A DNA stretch of 64,000 nt from Phycisphaerae bacterium. Lineage in GTDB: Bacteria; Planctomycetota; Phycisphaerae; UBA1845; Fen-1342. The notes beneath the pieces were generated by a model. That model saw only the letters and a program-made list of their open reading frames with translations. It had not been told where the DNA came from and made no database searches. Made by a program: the position numbers and the translations under genes. The DNA is taken from the NCBI GenBank assembly GCA_017999985.1, contig JAGNKU010000007.1:232339-296338 (forward strand), given 5' to 3'. Shown here piece after piece: positions 43,729 to 54,292 of the stretch (positions within the stretch are counted from its first letter, which is position 1; each line of letters begins with the position of its first letter).

Positions 43729-45201
43729 ATGTCTTGCAGGACGCAGTGCACACCCCGCACCATCACGCTCGTTTGCCGCCACCCGATGATCTTGCTGGCG
43801 CTGTCCTCCATCGCGGTCACCGGCTTGGTCGGTGGCTGCCCGCCGGACGTGCTGATCTACGGAAACACGAACTTCACCGACGAAGGCAACGGCACGAACA
43901 CCGACGGTGACCAGTCCGGCCTGGTCAATCCCGACTTGATTGGCCCCACCGGCCCGACCGGGCCCACCGGCCCCGAGGGCGACCCCGGCCCGCGCGGCGC
44001 CACCGGCGCCACGGGCGCCAAGGGCGCGCAGGGCGCGACCGGCGCGCGGGGCGCCGACGGCGACCCGGGCGCGATTGGCCCCGAGGGCCCCGTCGGTCCC
44101 TCCGGCCCGCAGGGCGAGCCCGGCACGTCGTACACCATCGGCACCGGTCTGACCCTCGACGGAACGACCGTCCAGATCGACACATCGTTCCTCGATGAAC
44201 GCGTGCAGGCCAATGCCTGGTTGCTCGGCGGCAATGCCGGTGTTGACCCGGCCGCGAACTTCCTCGGCACCAATGACGATACAGCCCTGAATTTCGGCGT
44301 GAACGGCTACCCCGCGCTGCGCCTCGAGCCCACCGCGCTCAGCCCCAACATTATCGCCGGATTCGCAGGCAACGCCGTTACGGACGGCGCGGTCGGCGCG
44401 GCCGTGCTGGGCGGCGGCACCACCAACGCCACCAACCAGGTCTCCGCCAGCTATGCGACCGTCGCGGGCGGCTATGACAACAGCGCCGCGGGCCCCGGAG
44501 CCAGCATCGCGGGCGGCGCCGGCAACAGCGCGGTGGGCGAGACGGCGGTGATCGGCGGCGGCCTCGAGAACGCCGCCAGCGGCGATCACGCCACGGTCCC
44601 CGGCGGCAATCAGAATCACGCCGCGGGCGATTACAGCTTCGCGGCCGGCCGGCGTGCCAAGGCGCTGCACCGCGGCAGCTTCGTGTGGGGTGACGCGACG
44701 TTCGATGACATCGCGTCGCTGGGCCCAAATCAGTTCATCGTCCGCGCCAGCGGTGGCCTGTGGTTCGGTACGCACAGCGCCCCGACCTTCCCGGCCAACG
44801 CGTTCCTTGCCACCAGCACCGGGGCATACCTGAGCCAGGATGGCGTCTGGATGAACGCGGCGGGCGGCGCGCTGCGCGAGACGCTCCAGGCCGTCGATGC
44901 TCGGGCGGTCCTGAAGCAGATTGTCAACCTGCCGATCGTCTCCTGGACGTTCAAGAACGACGCCGCGCAAGTCCGCCATGTCGGCCCCGCCGCCGCGGAC
45001 TTCCGGACCGCGTTCCAGGTCGGCGCCGGCGATGAACACATCGCGACGATCGACGCCGACGGGGTGGCGCTCGCGGGCATCCAGGGTCTCTACCAGTTGC
45101 TCCAGGAAAAGGACGCCGCTCTGGCCGCGCAGCAGCAGCGGATCGCGGACCTGGAGGCGCGTCTGCAGAAGATCGAAGCGCTCCTGGACGCGCCGAAATA
45201 G
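43729..45201 (+). CDS. Lipoprotein with collagen-like, YadA-head-like and S74-like chaperone domains
   Basis: A 490-residue surface protein. The signal sequence ends in lipobox LVGGC, so it is lipid-anchored. About 20 Gly-X-Y triplets follow (near residues 50-115; [10 protein letters not shown] at the start), enough for a collagen-type triple helix. The middle (about 190-330) has YadA/Hia-like head repeats such as [13 protein letters not shown] and [15 protein letters not shown]. The C-terminus (about 400-490) resembles the intramolecular chaperone of peptidase family S74, with [20 protein letters not shown], and ends in a coiled coil. The S74 domain probably trimerises the fibre. ATG 43729 has AGGAAGGAG upstream. 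It may be an adhesin or matrix fibre. Confidence 0.88.
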   Translation: MSCRTQCTPRTITLVCRHPMILLALSSIAVTGLVGGCPPDVLIYGNTNFTDEGNGTNTDGDQSGLVNPDLIGPTGPTGPTGPEGDPGPRGATGATGAKGAQGATGARGADGDPGAIGPEGPVGPSGPQGEPGTSYTIGTGLTLDGTTVQIDTSFLDERVQANAWLLGGNAGVDPAANFLGTNDDTALNFGVNGYPALRLEPTALSPNIIAGFAGNAVTDGAVGAAVLGGGTTNATNQVSASYATVAGGYDNSAAGPGASIAGGAGNSAVGETAVIGGGLENAASGDHATVPGGNQNHAAGDYSFAAGRRAKALHRGSFVWGDATFDDIASLGPNQFIVRASGGLWFGTHSAPTFPANAFLATSTGAYLSQDGVWMNAAGGALRETLQAVDARAVLKQIVNLPIVSWTFKNDAAQVRHVGPAAADFRTAFQVGAGDEHIATIDADGVALAGIQGLYQLLQEKDAALAAQQQRIADLEARLQKIEALLDAPK

Positions 45202-45371
45202 CGCCCGGACGCATCCTGCGCGACAGGCCGCGATACACCGGTGCGCATCGGCTATACGCTGTCGCCCAGACCGCCGCAACCCGCCCGCACTCGGCTATAA
45301 TCCTCGGTGTGCGGACGGCGGCGGTTCAGTGGCCGCCCGCGGCCGACGATGTCCACACTGGGTGCCCCGCG

Positions 45372-48185
45372 ATGCCCGAGCCGGCGATCGTGCCAGACAG
45401 CCATAACCTCGCCTTCGTCGAACAGCTCTACGCTGAATACCTGCGCGATCCGGCGTCCGTGCCGTCGGCCTGGCGCGCCTACTTTGACGGGTTCACGCCA
45501 CGGCACAGCGCGCCCGGGCTGCGGCTGGGCCCATCGTTCCAGCCGCGCAGCCTCTTCAATCCGCCGCCCGCCCACAACGGCCTCGGGGCTGCAACCGCCG
45601 GCGCACAGGTCGCCATCCACCAGGACCGCGTCGACCAACTGATACGCGCTTACCGTGTCCGCGGCCACATCGTCGCCGCGGTCGATCCGCTGCATCATGG
45701 CGTCCCCCACCCGGAGGAGCTCAAACCCGCGCACTACGGCTTCACGCGCGACGACATGAAACGCCCGTTCTCCAGCCGCACGATCCATGGCGCCGCGGTC
45801 CGCACGCTGCGTGAAATCCTGCTCCTCATGCGCAACACCTACTGCCGCGCGATCGGCGTGCAGTTCATGCACATCGATCAGCTCGAGGCCCGCCACTGGC
45901 TGCAGGAGCGCATGGAAGGCACGCAGAACCGCATCGCCCTGAGCCGGGCGGCCCAGCTCCGCATCCTCACGCGCCTCACCGACGCCGTCATCTTCGAGGA
46001 GTTCATCCAGAAGAAATACGTCGGCGCCAAGCGTTTTTCGCTCGAAGGCGGCGAAAGCCTCATCCCCCTGCTCGACCTGGCCATCGAACGCGCCGGCAGC
46101 CAGGGCGTCGAGGAAATCGTCATCGGCATGGCCCACCGCGGCCGCCTGAACGTCCTCGCCAACATCATGGGCAAGAGCCCGCGCCAGATTTTCCGGCAGT
46201 TCGAGAACGTCGACGCCGAACTGTATCTGGGCCGCGGCGACGTGAAGTACCACCAGGGCTATCACGGCGACTGGACCACCGCCGCGGGCCAGACGCTGCA
46301 CCTGGCGCTGTGCTTCAACCCCAGCCACCTGGAATTCGTCAACCCGGTGGTCCTCGGCCGCGTCCGCGCGAAGCAGGATCGTCTCGGCGACACGGAACGG
46401 CGTCGCAGCCTGGCGCTGCTCATTCACGGCGATGCCGCGTTCGCGGGCGAGGGCATCGTGCAGGAAACGCTGAACCTCAGCGAGCTGGCGGGTTACCGCA
46501 CGGGCGGCACGCTGCACGTAATCGTGAACAACCAGCTTGGCTTCACGACCAGTCCCCAGGAAGGCCGCTCGACGCGTTACGCGACCGACGTGGCCAAAAT
46601 GCTTCAGAGCCCGATCTTCCACGTGAACGGCGAGAACCCCGAGGCGGTCGCCCAGGTCGTGCAACTGGCGCTCGACTTTCGCCACGAGTTCCGCCGCGAC
46701 GTCGTCATCGACATGTACTGCTATCGTCGGCACGGCCACAACGAGGGCGACGAGCCGTCGTTCACGCAGCCCGGGCTGTATCGTCGGATCGAGGCGCGCC
46801 CGTCCGTCCGCGACGGCTATCTCAAGCACCTGCTCGAGCTGGGTGAAGTCACGCGCGACGAGGCCGATGAGATCGCGGCGCGGCGGCGTGCATACCTGGA
46901 GCAGGAGCTGGCGGGCGCGCTTAGCGAAGGTCCTTCCGTGAGCGCCCGCCCCAGCACGCTCGGCCGCATCTGGAGCCGCTACGCGGGCGGGCCGGATGCA
47001 AACGTCCCGGAAGTCGATACAGGCTTGCCCCGCGAGCAGTTGACCGCGCTGCTCGCAGCCCAGACGAAGTTGCCCGCCGATTTCCATCTGCACCCAAAGC
47101 TCAAGCGCTTGCTCGAGCAGCGCCGCCAGATGGCCGGGGGGCAAAAGCCGCTCGACTGGGCCAACGGCGAAGCCCTCGCGTTTGCCACGCTGCTCGCCGG
47201 AGGCACGCGGGTGCGCCTTACTGGCCAGGACTGCGGCCGCGGGACGTTCAGTCAGCGCCACGCGATCCTGTATGACTATCAGAACAGCCAGCCGTACGTC
47301 CCTTTGCAGCACATCGCGCCCGACCAGGCCGCGTTCGATATCCGTAACAGCCCGCTCTGCGAGGCGGGCGCGCTTGGATTCGAATACGGCTACAGCATCG
47401 CGTACCCCGATGGTCTGGTCATCTGGGAGGCGCAGTTCGGCGATTTCGTCAACGCCGCGCAGGTGATCGTCGACCAGTTTCTCGCCAGCGCCGAGGAGAA
47501 ATGGCACAGTCTCAGCGGCCTGGTCCTGCTGCTGCCGCACGGGATGGAGGGCCAGGGGCCCGAGCACTCCAGCGCCCGGCTGGAGCGGTTTCTCATGCTG
47601 GCCGCCGCCGACAACCTCCAGGTGGTGAACCCGAGCACACCCGCGCAGTATTTTCACGTGCTGCGCCGCCAGGTGCTGCGCCCGTGGCGCAAGCCGCTGG
47701 TCGTGATGACGCCGAAGAGCCTGCTGCGGCACCCGCAGGCAACCTCGACGCTGGACGCTTTCGCGACCGGTCGTTTCCAGCGCGTGCTGCCGGACGACCT
47801 GCCGGCCGCAGGCGTACGGCGGATTCTGCTCTGCAGCGGCAAGGTCTACTACGAGTTGCGACACGCGCGCGAGAAGCGCCGGCGCACGGATGTCGCCCTG
47901 ATCCGCGTCGAACAGTACTACCCCTTGCCGGAAGCGGCGCTGCAGACCGTTCTGGCGCCCTACGCCGCCGACGTGCCGGTCTACTGGACCCAGGAAGAGC
48001 CCGCGAACATGGGCGCGGCCCCCCACTTCCGCATAAGATTCGGCGCATCGCTGTGCGGCCATCCGCTCCGGTGGCTCAGCCGGCCCGCTGCCGCCAGCCC
48101 GGCCACCGGCTCGCACGCCAGCCACGAGCTGGAACAGCAGCGCCTGATCGACCAGGCCTTTGAAGACACGGGCGAACACCGCTGA
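45372..48185 (+). CDS. sucA: 2-oxoglutarate dehydrogenase E1 component
   Basis: A 937-residue ThDP-dependent E1 that decarboxylates 2-oxoglutarate and passes the succinyl group to E2, a step of the TCA cycle. Length matches E. coli SucA (about 933). Typical parts are [15 protein letters not shown], the ThDP region with [34 protein letters not shown], and the second domain's [22 protein letters not shown] 45372 begins the family-conserved part. It is followed by sucB 31 bp downstream. lpd, which makes E3, is 2.4 kb further on, beyond an antisense gene. Confidence 0.97.
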   Translation: MPEPAIVPDSHNLAFVEQLYAEYLRDPASVPSAWRAYFDGFTPRHSAPGLRLGPSFQPRSLFNPPPAHNGLGAATAGAQVAIHQDRVDQLIRAYRVRGHIVAAVDPLHHGVPHPEELKPAHYGFTRDDMKRPFSSRTIHGAAVRTLREILLLMRNTYCRAIGVQFMHIDQLEARHWLQERMEGTQNRIALSRAAQLRILTRLTDAVIFEEFIQKKYVGAKRFSLEGGESLIPLLDLAIERAGSQGVEEIVIGMAHRGRLNVLANIMGKSPRQIFRQFENVDAELYLGRGDVKYHQGYHGDWTTAAGQTLHLALCFNPSHLEFVNPVVLGRVRAKQDRLGDTERRRSLALLIHGDAAFAGEGIVQETLNLSELAGYRTGGTLHVIVNNQLGFTTSPQEGRSTRYATDVAKMLQSPIFHVNGENPEAVAQVVQLALDFRHEFRRDVVIDMYCYRRHGHNEGDEPSFTQPGLYRRIEARPSVRDGYLKHLLELGEVTRDEADEIAARRRAYLEQELAGALSEGPSVSARPSTLGRIWSRYAGGPDANVPEVDTGLPREQLTALLAAQTKLPADFHLHPKLKRLLEQRRQMAGGQKPLDWANGEALAFATLLAGGTRVRLTGQDCGRGTFSQRHAILYDYQNSQPYVPLQHIAPDQAAFDIRNSPLCEAGALGFEYGYSIAYPDGLVIWEAQFGDFVNAAQVIVDQFLASAEEKWHSLSGLVLLLPHGMEGQGPEHSSARLERFLMLAAADNLQVVNPSTPAQYFHVLRRQVLRPWRKPLVVMTPKSLLRHPQATSTLDAFATGRFQRVLPDDLPAAGVRRILLCSGKVYYELRHAREKRRRTDVALIRVEQYYPLPEAALQTVLAPYAADVPVYWTQEEPANMGAAPHFRIRFGASLCGHPLRWLSRPAAASPATGSHASHELEQQRLIDQAFEDTGEHR

Positions 48186-48216
48186 GGCGGCGCGTGTGCG
48201 CGGGAGATCGACCGAC

Positions 48217-49449
48217 ATGGCCGTTGAACTGAAGATCCCGTCCGCCGGCGAATCGATCACCGAGGTCCAGATCGGCGCGTGGGCCAAGACCGAGGGCGAC
48301 TACGTCGAGCGCGACGAGACCGTCGTCGAGATTGAAACCGACAAAGCCTCCATGGAGCTGCCCGCCCCTGTGAGCGGCTTTCTCACCAAGTGCCTCAAGC
48401 CAGCCGGCGAGATCGTCCCGGTCGGCACCGTGATCGCGCTGCTGGAAGAAGCACCGCGCCCAGCGACAGTCGCGACCGGAGCCAAGGCCGGGGCTGCCCC
48501 GGCGCGCACCGCCACCGGCGCCCCGCCCGCCACGGAGGCCCGCGCGGCCGGAGCCGCCGCACACGTGATGCCGGCCGCGCGGCGGGCGCTCGCGGACGCC
48601 GGCCTGCAACCTGCCGATGTGCAGCCCACCGGCCCCGGCGGCCGACTGCTGAAGGAAGATGTGCAGCGCCACGTGGCCCAGGGTGGCGACGGCGCGCGCC
48701 CAGCCGCGACGCCGACGACGCAACCGCCGCCAGCCCCGCCCGCCGCGGACCGCCACGAAGAAGTCGTCCCGATGACCATGCTGCGTCGCCGCATCGCCCA
48801 GCGCCTCGTCGAGGCGAAGCAGACCATGGCCATGCTGACCACCTTCAACGAGGTGGACATGTCGGCGATCTTTGCGCTGCGCGACCAGCGCGGCGAGGAT
48901 TTCAACAGGAAGTACGGGATCAAGCTCGGCCTGATGTCGTTCTTCGTGAAGGCCGCGATCGACGCGCTCAAACGCTTCCCGGCGGTGAACGCGGAGATCC
49001 GCGGGCATGACATCGTCTACAAGAACTACTATGACATCGGCATCGCCGTCAGCACGGACCAGGGCCTCGTGGTACCGGTGGTGCGCGGCGCGGAGCGGCT
49101 GAGTTTCGCCGAAGTGGAGCTCGCCATCGCCGACCTCGCCAAGCGCGCCCGCGAGCGCAAGATTGCCGTCGAGGAGCTGCAGGGCGGCACGTTCACGATC
49201 ACCAACGGCGGCGTGTTTGGCTCGCTGCTGGCGACACCGATCATCAACCCGCCGCAAAGCGCCATCCTCGGTCTGCACGCCATCCAGGACCGCCCCGTCG
49301 CCCGCAACGGCCAGGTCGTGATCCGCCCGATGATGTACATCGCGCTGACCTACGATCACCGTATTATCGACGGGCGCGAATCGGTCTCTTTCCTGAAGCG
49401 CATCAAGGAGTGCGTCGAAGAGCCCGCGCGGATGCTGATCGAAGTGTAG
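48217..49449 (+). CDS. sucB: Dihydrolipoamide succinyltransferase (2-oxoglutarate dehydrogenase E2)
   Basis: A 410-residue E2 that carries the succinyl group on lipoyl-lysine to CoA. The N-terminal lipoyl domain has the lysine in [12 protein letters not shown]. Pro/Ala/Thr-rich linkers surround the E1/E3-binding domain ([15 protein letters not shown]). The catalytic domain ends with [13 protein letters not shown], including the active His and Asp. Length fits the family (about 400). ATG 48217 has GGGAG upstream. It is in the same operon as sucA. Confidence 0.97.
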   Translation: MAVELKIPSAGESITEVQIGAWAKTEGDYVERDETVVEIETDKASMELPAPVSGFLTKCLKPAGEIVPVGTVIALLEEAPRPATVATGAKAGAAPARTATGAPPATEARAAGAAAHVMPAARRALADAGLQPADVQPTGPGGRLLKEDVQRHVAQGGDGARPAATPTTQPPPAPPAADRHEEVVPMTMLRRRIAQRLVEAKQTMAMLTTFNEVDMSAIFALRDQRGEDFNRKYGIKLGLMSFFVKAAIDALKRFPAVNAEIRGHDIVYKNYYDIGIAVSTDQGLVVPVVRGAERLSFAEVELAIADLAKRARERKIAVEELQGGTFTITNGGVFGSLLATPIINPPQSAILGLHAIQDRPVARNGQVVIRPMMYIALTYDHRIIDGRESVSFLKRIKECVEEPARMLIEV

Positions 49450-49460
49450 CCCCGCGGCCG

Positions 49461-51692
49461 CTACCGATTCCGCGCCGCTGGCACGGTGTACGAGTACGCC
49501 ACTTCGCCGTTCGGCCCGTCGCCCGGCAAATACGCCCGCACATAGTCCACCGTGACCTGCTGCGGCGCCACCGTCACGCGGACGTGCCCCGTATTCGGCA
49601 CCACGTCGCCCGCAACATACTCGCCGAGAGCGTAGTAACCCGTACTGTACGCGGCGTCGCTGGGCTGCGGGCACTCCTGGTAGATCACGCCGTCCAGCTC
49701 CTGCCGCGCGAACACGTGATCGTGGGCGTGAAAGAAGATCGTCACCCCGTTGGCGACGAGGAGAGCGTGGATCGGCACGCCCCAGCCCGGCCGGTAGCAG
49801 TCAAACGCGTACGTCCCGTCCAGTGCCTCGCCGCCCCACTCGAATGAGCCCCTGCCGCCCAGCGCGTGGCTCGCCGCCTCGATGCCGCCGCGCCCGTACG
49901 TATTCACGCCGCCGGTGATGTGATGCGCGAAGACGAACTTGAACGTCGCGGAACTGCCCTGCAGCGTGTACCCCAGCCAGTCATACTGGTCGCGGCCCAG
50001 CGTCCAATCCCAGTTGTCGCCGCTGCCCGGGTAATGAATGTCCCCGTGCGGGCAGCGCGGCGTGTACCAGTACGGGTCCAGCACCACGAAGAGCGCGTCG
50101 CCCCATTCCCACGCGTAGTAGTTCTCACGCCGTCCGACGAACGGCGCCTCGTAGCGGTCACCCGTGTAGAAATCATCGGGCTGCGGCAGGGGATAGATCA
50201 GCTTGCGCGCGTTCGCCGCCCAGACCGCCACGTTCCACGGGGTGCCATTCAGCCGCCAGCCCTGCTCGCCCTCGTGGTTACCCAGCACCAGGTAGTACGG
50301 CGCCGAATGGCACGCCAGGTCGAGATAGGGCCGCTGGTCGAGCTGCCGATCGACCGCCTCCGCGAAGTCGACGACATCGCGGCCGGCATACATCTCGCTG
50401 TGGATCGAGTCACCCATGTCGAGGAGAAAGTCCGGCGCGTCCCAGCTCACGTTCTGAAGCGTCCGCCGATAGAGCGCGTATCCGTTCGGCGTCCAGCCCA
50501 GCTCCTGGAGGTGCGAGTCGGCCACGATGGCGAAGGTGAAGGAGCTGCCGCGCGCGCGCGCCGTGTGAAACGTGCGCGGCGGGCCCGCCTCGAAGGGGCC
50601 GCCCTCGGCCGGCCGGTAGCGCAGGCGGTAGTAATAACGCATATCCGGGCGCAGGCGCTCGAGGCGTACCACGTGCGGCGTGCCGCCCGGCACACAGACG
50701 ACCGGACTCTGGTGCGTGTAGCTCCCCGGCGACAGGCCCCACTCGAAGTACATGTCGAGCGTCACGAGCGACATCACGCTCAGCGTCGCGGATTCGTCCG
50801 TCGGCCGCGAGACCAATTCACGTCCCACGAAGGTTGCCCGCAGTGTTCGGTAGAGTTCGAGCCGCGCCTCGACGCTGTCAAACGGGCAGTGCAGCGGCGC
50901 CGCGTGAAAATCATGGCTGGCCAGAATGCTGGTCGGATCCGAACCCCGGTCTTCGATCACGACCGCCAGCACCTTGCCGTCCGGCCCGGTGCCCCAGCCG
51001 GGCCGCGCCACGATCTCGTTGACGACGGCGGAGATGTCCGGGCTATAGCGCCGCAGCGGCACGCACAACTTGTCCGTGAACGGCTCCGGCCAGTCATGCG
51101 CGACATCCCAATTCACCAGCGTTTCCGTCTTCGGCTGCTGCGACGGCCGCGCCTCATCGAACGGCACGGCACTGTCCGCAGCGACGCCCACGACCGCCAG
51201 GCGTACCAGCGAGCTGACGTACCCCTGCCCCGACCCGGGCAGCACCAGGCGCGCGTATGCGAACTGTTCGCCCGCGCTGATCTGCGGCACCTGGAATCGC
51301 AAGCCCAGCTCGTACAGCCCGCCGCGACCGGCTCCCATGCGATTGAGGCCGCTCTGCAGGTAGCCATCGTCGTGCCAATCGCTCCGGTCGACTTCGGTGC
51401 CATCGTCGCCGTCCAGTGCGATCCCGATCGAGAGGACTTCCGTCCCGGTGAAAAGCTGCTGAAACACCGCCAAATCACGCAGATCCAGCCCCGCCGCGCC
51501 ATCCAGGTCCAGGCAGGCACACTCGTCCGGCGATCCGCCCAGGCCGCCCGCCAGCAGCGCGAAGTCCGTGAAGTCGACCACCCAGTCGAGGTTGCAGTCC
51601 CCGGGCGAAGTCGGCGCAGACTGCGCCGCGGCTCCGCCCACCAACGAGCCGAGCGCGATCAACACGAGCGAGATGCGGCCGGGTCGAGACAT
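49461..51692 (-). CDS. Secreted purple-acid-phosphatase-like metallophosphoesterase with dockerin-like repeat
   Basis: A 743-residue exported enzyme. After a signal peptide (residues 1-23) comes a dockerin-like pair of calcium-binding loops (DCNLDWVVDFTDF and CLDLDGAAGLDLRDL, about residues 30-80). A beta-sandwich region with a fibronectin-like domain (about 260-370) leads to a calcineurin-like phosphoesterase (about 375-640). Its metal motifs are AIVADSH, LLDMGDSIH, VLGNHEG, FAHHITGG and FHAHDHVF. It should hydrolyse phosphate esters outside the cell. The dockerin at the N-terminus is unlike cellulosomal ones and may be a calcium module. The gene runs antisense between sucB and lpd, 11 bp from the sucB stop. 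Confidence 0.92.
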   Translation of the reverse strand: MSRPGRISLVLIALGSLVGGAAAQSAPTSPGDCNLDWVVDFTDFALLAGGLGGSPDECACLDLDGAAGLDLRDLAVFQQLFTGTEVLSIGIALDGDDGTEVDRSDWHDDGYLQSGLNRMGAGRGGLYELGLRFQVPQISAGEQFAYARLVLPGSGQGYVSSLVRLAVVGVAADSAVPFDEARPSQQPKTETLVNWDVAHDWPEPFTDKLCVPLRRYSPDISAVVNEIVARPGWGTGPDGKVLAVVIEDRGSDPTSILASHDFHAAPLHCPFDSVEARLELYRTLRATFVGRELVSRPTDESATLSVMSLVTLDMYFEWGLSPGSYTHQSPVVCVPGGTPHVVRLERLRPDMRYYYRLRYRPAEGGPFEAGPPRTFHTARARGSSFTFAIVADSHLQELGWTPNGYALYRRTLQNVSWDAPDFLLDMGDSIHSEMYAGRDVVDFAEAVDRQLDQRPYLDLACHSAPYYLVLGNHEGEQGWRLNGTPWNVAVWAANARKLIYPLPQPDDFYTGDRYEAPFVGRRENYYAWEWGDALFVVLDPYWYTPRCPHGDIHYPGSGDNWDWTLGRDQYDWLGYTLQGSSATFKFVFAHHITGGVNTYGRGGIEAASHALGGRGSFEWGGEALDGTYAFDCYRPGWGVPIHALLVANGVTIFFHAHDHVFARQELDGVIYQECPQPSDAAYSTGYYALGEYVAGDVVPNTGHVRVTVAPQQVTVDYVRAYLPGDGPNGEVAYSYTVPAARNR

Positions 51693-51857
51693 GACCGCCC
51701 ATTACCGCCGTGGCAGCCCCAGTGCCCACTTCACGCGTACATTTCAGCGTACCACGACGGCCCGGCGCCGGGCAATGACAATCGGGCCGCCCGCCGTCGC
51801 GCCTGTCCGCGCGTCCGGCGGGCCGCTAAGATCACCCGTTCAGCAGGGAGACCGCCC

Positions 51858-53369
51858 GTGATCCAGCATGACCTGATTGTTATCGGAGCCGGCCCCGGCG
51901 GGTATGTCGCCGCCATCCGGGCCGCCCAACTCGGCCTCAACGTCGCCTGCATCGAGCGGGAGGCCGCGCTCGGCGGCACGTGTCTCCGCATCGGCTGCAT
52001 CCCCAGCAAGGCCCTGCTCGAGTCGAGCGCGCGCTATGCCGCGGCCCGCGACGAATTGAGGGAGCACGGCGTTAAAGTCGGCGCGGTCGAGCTGGATCTG
52101 CCGGCCATGCTGAAGCGCAAGGACCAGATCGTCGGCGGGCTCACCAAGGGCATCGAGGCGCTGTTCAAGAAGAACAAGGTCACGCGCTACAGCGGCCACG
52201 CACGGCTCGCCGGCCCTGGCCGCGTGGTGGTGACTTCACCAGAACCCCAAGCGGCAGCGCGGGGTCCGCGCAGCGCACCGGCGGGCACTGCTCAAGAGCA
52301 GTGGCACACGGAGACGGGTCAGCGCAGAGCGTCGGCGGGCACTGCTCAAGAGCAGTGGCACACGACGGAGTTGCAGGCCAAGCACATCATCATCGCCACG
52401 GGCTCGCAATCCGCCCCGCTCAAGGGCGTCGAGCTCGACGATAACCGCATCGGCACGAGCACCGAGGCCCTCGCCTATCCCGAGGTCCCGCAGCATCTCG
52501 TCGTCATCGGCGCCGGCTACATCGGCCTCGAGCTGGGCTCCGTCTGGCGCCGGCTCGGCGCACAGGTCACCGTGCTGGAGTACCTCGACCGCATCCTGCC
52601 CGGCATGGACGACGAGCTGGCGGCCGAAGCGCTGAAGCTGCTCAAACGCCAGGGGCTGGAATTCCATCTCGGCGCGCGCGTGACCGCCGCCCGGCGTGTC
52701 ACGGCGGAAGGTGCACCACCCTGCGTCGTCGAAGCTGATGGCCTCGATCCGATTGCGTGCGACCGCGTTCTGCTCGCGGTCGGCCGCGTGCCCAACACGA
52801 GCGACCTCGGCCTCGACACGGTCGGCATCTCGCTCGACGAGAAGCGCCGCATCCCGGTGAACGAGCATTTCGCCACCGCCGTCGCGGGCATCTACGCCAT
52901 CGGCGACGTCATTCGCGGGCCGATGCTCGCGCACAAGGCGGAGGACGAGGGCGTCGCGTGCGTCGAGCACATCGTCACCGGCTACGGCCACGTGAACTAC
53001 GACGCGATCCCCGGCGTCTGCTACACCGAGCCTGAAATCGCCGCCGTCGGCAGGACGGAGGAGCAACTGAAAGCCGCCGGCGTCAATTACCGCAAGGGCG
53101 TCTTTCAGATTCGCGGCAATGGCCGGGCCCGCGCGCTGGGCCACATCGACGGCCGCGTGAAGATCCTGGCGGACGCCGATACGGACCGTATCCTCGGCGT
53201 GCACATCATCGGCCCGCACGCCGGCGACCTGATCGCAGAGGCGGCGGTCGCGATCGAGTTCGGCGCGAGTGCGGAGGACTTGGCCCGCAGCTCACACGCG
53301 CACCCCACACTCGCGGAGTGCCTGAAGGAGGCCGCGCTCGCCGTCGACGGCCGGGCGATTCATGCGTAG
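51858..53369 (+). CDS. lpd: Dihydrolipoamide dehydrogenase (E3) with in-frame repeat insertion
   Basis: A 503-residue FAD/NAD flavoprotein that reoxidises the lipoyl groups of 2-oxoglutarate and related dehydrogenases. The FAD fold begins DLIVIGAGPGGYVAA, the redox disulfide is in GGTCLRIGCIPSK, the NAD fold has LVVIGAGYIGLELG, and the catalytic His-Glu is in HAHPTLAE. The enzyme is normally 460-475 residues. The excess comes from a tandem repeat at about residues 135-170 (AGTAQEQWHT twice), inserted in the loop just before IIIATGS. GTG 51858 has AGGGAG upstream. It is transcribed like sucA and sucB and is probably their E3. Confidence 0.95.
   Translation: MIQHDLIVIGAGPGGYVAAIRAAQLGLNVACIEREAALGGTCLRIGCIPSKALLESSARYAAARDELREHGVKVGAVELDLPAMLKRKDQIVGGLTKGIEALFKKNKVTRYSGHARLAGPGRVVVTSPEPQAAARGPRSAPAGTAQEQWHTETGQRRASAGTAQEQWHTTELQAKHIIIATGSQSAPLKGVELDDNRIGTSTEALAYPEVPQHLVVIGAGYIGLELGSVWRRLGAQVTVLEYLDRILPGMDDELAAEALKLLKRQGLEFHLGARVTAARRVTAEGAPPCVVEADGLDPIACDRVLLAVGRVPNTSDLGLDTVGISLDEKRRIPVNEHFATAVAGIYAIGDVIRGPMLAHKAEDEGVACVEHIVTGYGHVNYDAIPGVCYTEPEIAAVGRTEEQLKAAGVNYRKGVFQIRGNGRARALGHIDGRVKILADADTDRILGVHIIGPHAGDLIAEAAVAIEFGASAEDLARSSHAHPTLAECLKEAALAVDGRAIHA
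52261..52368 (+). repeat. Tandem palindromic repeat inside lpd (2 x 54 bp)
   Basis: Two units of 54 bp (52261-52314 and 52315-52368) share a 32-base identical core (52279-52310 and 52333-52364). The core contains the perfect palindrome CACTGCTCAAGAGCAGTG. The period is a multiple of three, so the reading frame stays intact. The left part of unit 1 recurs at 5359-5378. The translated product is Gln/Ala/Thr/His-rich and unlike the flanking enzyme. Confidence 0.85.
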
Positions 53370-53476
53370 CGAGCGAGTAAATTACATAGGACCCGGCCCG
53401 TCAGACCGCTACAACACGGTGAGTGTGCCGCATGCCGACGGGGTCACGAAGCCCGTCTACGTCCCGGCGAACGGAC

Positions 53477-53974
53477 ATGGAAGTGCCGAACAGAGTTGCG
53501 CGTCCGCGTTTCCGCAGTACTCTCTGGACAGGTGCCGCGATCGCATTCGCAGTTCTGGTTGCGCCTGGCTTGGTGATCGGCTGCCTTGTGGTACGCAGTG
53601 CGTCCGTACGGTTCAATGCGTATGGGGGTTACGCCAACGCCCTGACGTATTACTACGACCGGCACGGTAGCATGCCAGTCACATTGTCGGAGCTGGAAGA
53701 ATGCTACCAAGCATACGACCATCGCAGGGCCAACCTGCCGCCACCGCCGCCTTTCGAGCGACCGACGTTCCGGCCTCTCCCACCGTCCGCACCGGGGATG
53801 TACCTGATGATCGTGGAGCCTGAACAACGGGGGTTGTTCGACTGGACCAGGTATCTGATTTACGCCTCAACGGACTCCAACCAACCCAGGATTGACAGCG
53901 TGTGGACCTGGCAGGTCGCCGGGCGTGTTCGTGACGACGATGCCCGCCGACCCCAGCACGCTTCTGTGCCATAG
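53477..53974 (+). CDS. Hypothetical membrane protein, weakly pseudopilin-like
   Basis: I do not recognise a family. The 165-residue protein has an Arg-rich N-terminus, one membrane helix (about residues 16-40), and an extracytoplasmic part. In that part ALTYYYDRHGSMPVTLSEL resembles the pattern after the helix in general secretion pseudopilins. A Pro-rich stretch follows, then a short beta-like tail. ATG 53477 is chosen because it sits before the helix; ATG 53432 is an alternative, and no strong ribosome binding site marks either. It follows lpd by 107 bp in the same direction. Confidence 0.55.
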   Translation: MEVPNRVARPRFRSTLWTGAAIAFAVLVAPGLVIGCLVVRSASVRFNAYGGYANALTYYYDRHGSMPVTLSELEECYQAYDHRRANLPPPPPFERPTFRPLPPSAPGMYLMIVEPEQRGLFDWTRYLIYASTDSNQPRIDSVWTWQVAGRVRDDDARRPQHASVP

Positions 53975-54292
53975 CGGAAGTAGATGGCGGCGGTGGCACA
54001 ATTGAGAATCGCAGTGGTTCATCCAGCGGCCTGTCGCCGATACGCCCAGCGCTGACCGCGCAGCGCGATTCCCGTCGGCCTGCAGTGCGCGGCCCGGAAA
54101 CGCGGCGCGAATGGGTCGGCTTCAGCCGACCCCGGATTGCCTCGTCCGAGCCACCGCATGCCTGGCAATGCTCCCTTTCCTCACACGAGGTGAACAAGAA
54201 AAGGGTCGAAGCGATGGGCGCTTTACCCTCTCCCGGCCCTCCCCCTGACCGGGGGAGGGGTTTGATGCCGGCGATTGGTGCGAAGCGGGGCA
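53975..54292. other. Intergenic region with GC-rich hairpin
   Basis: About 318 bp between convergent genes, with no supportable gene. It contains the 9-bp hairpin at 54237-54259. The rest (53975-54220) shows nothing recognisable. Confidence 0.5.
54237..54259. repeat. GC-rich inverted repeat, possible minus-strand transcript end
   Basis: CCCTCCCCC (54237-54245) pairs with 54251-54259 across a five-base loop (TGACC). It lies 34 bp beyond the stop of the C10 peptidase gene. The word is of a type often repeated in such genomes, so it may be either a REP-like element or a terminator; no T-run follows on the minus strand. Confidence 0.5.

Noticed and set aside
45252..48287. 1011-codon open frame on the minus strand
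   Set aside because: Opposite strand of sucA, without domains or start signals.
49866..51857. Upstream extension of the lpd open frame
   Set aside because: This part is the shadow of the phosphoesterase gene; GTG 51858 has its own ribosome binding site and starts the FAD-binding domain.
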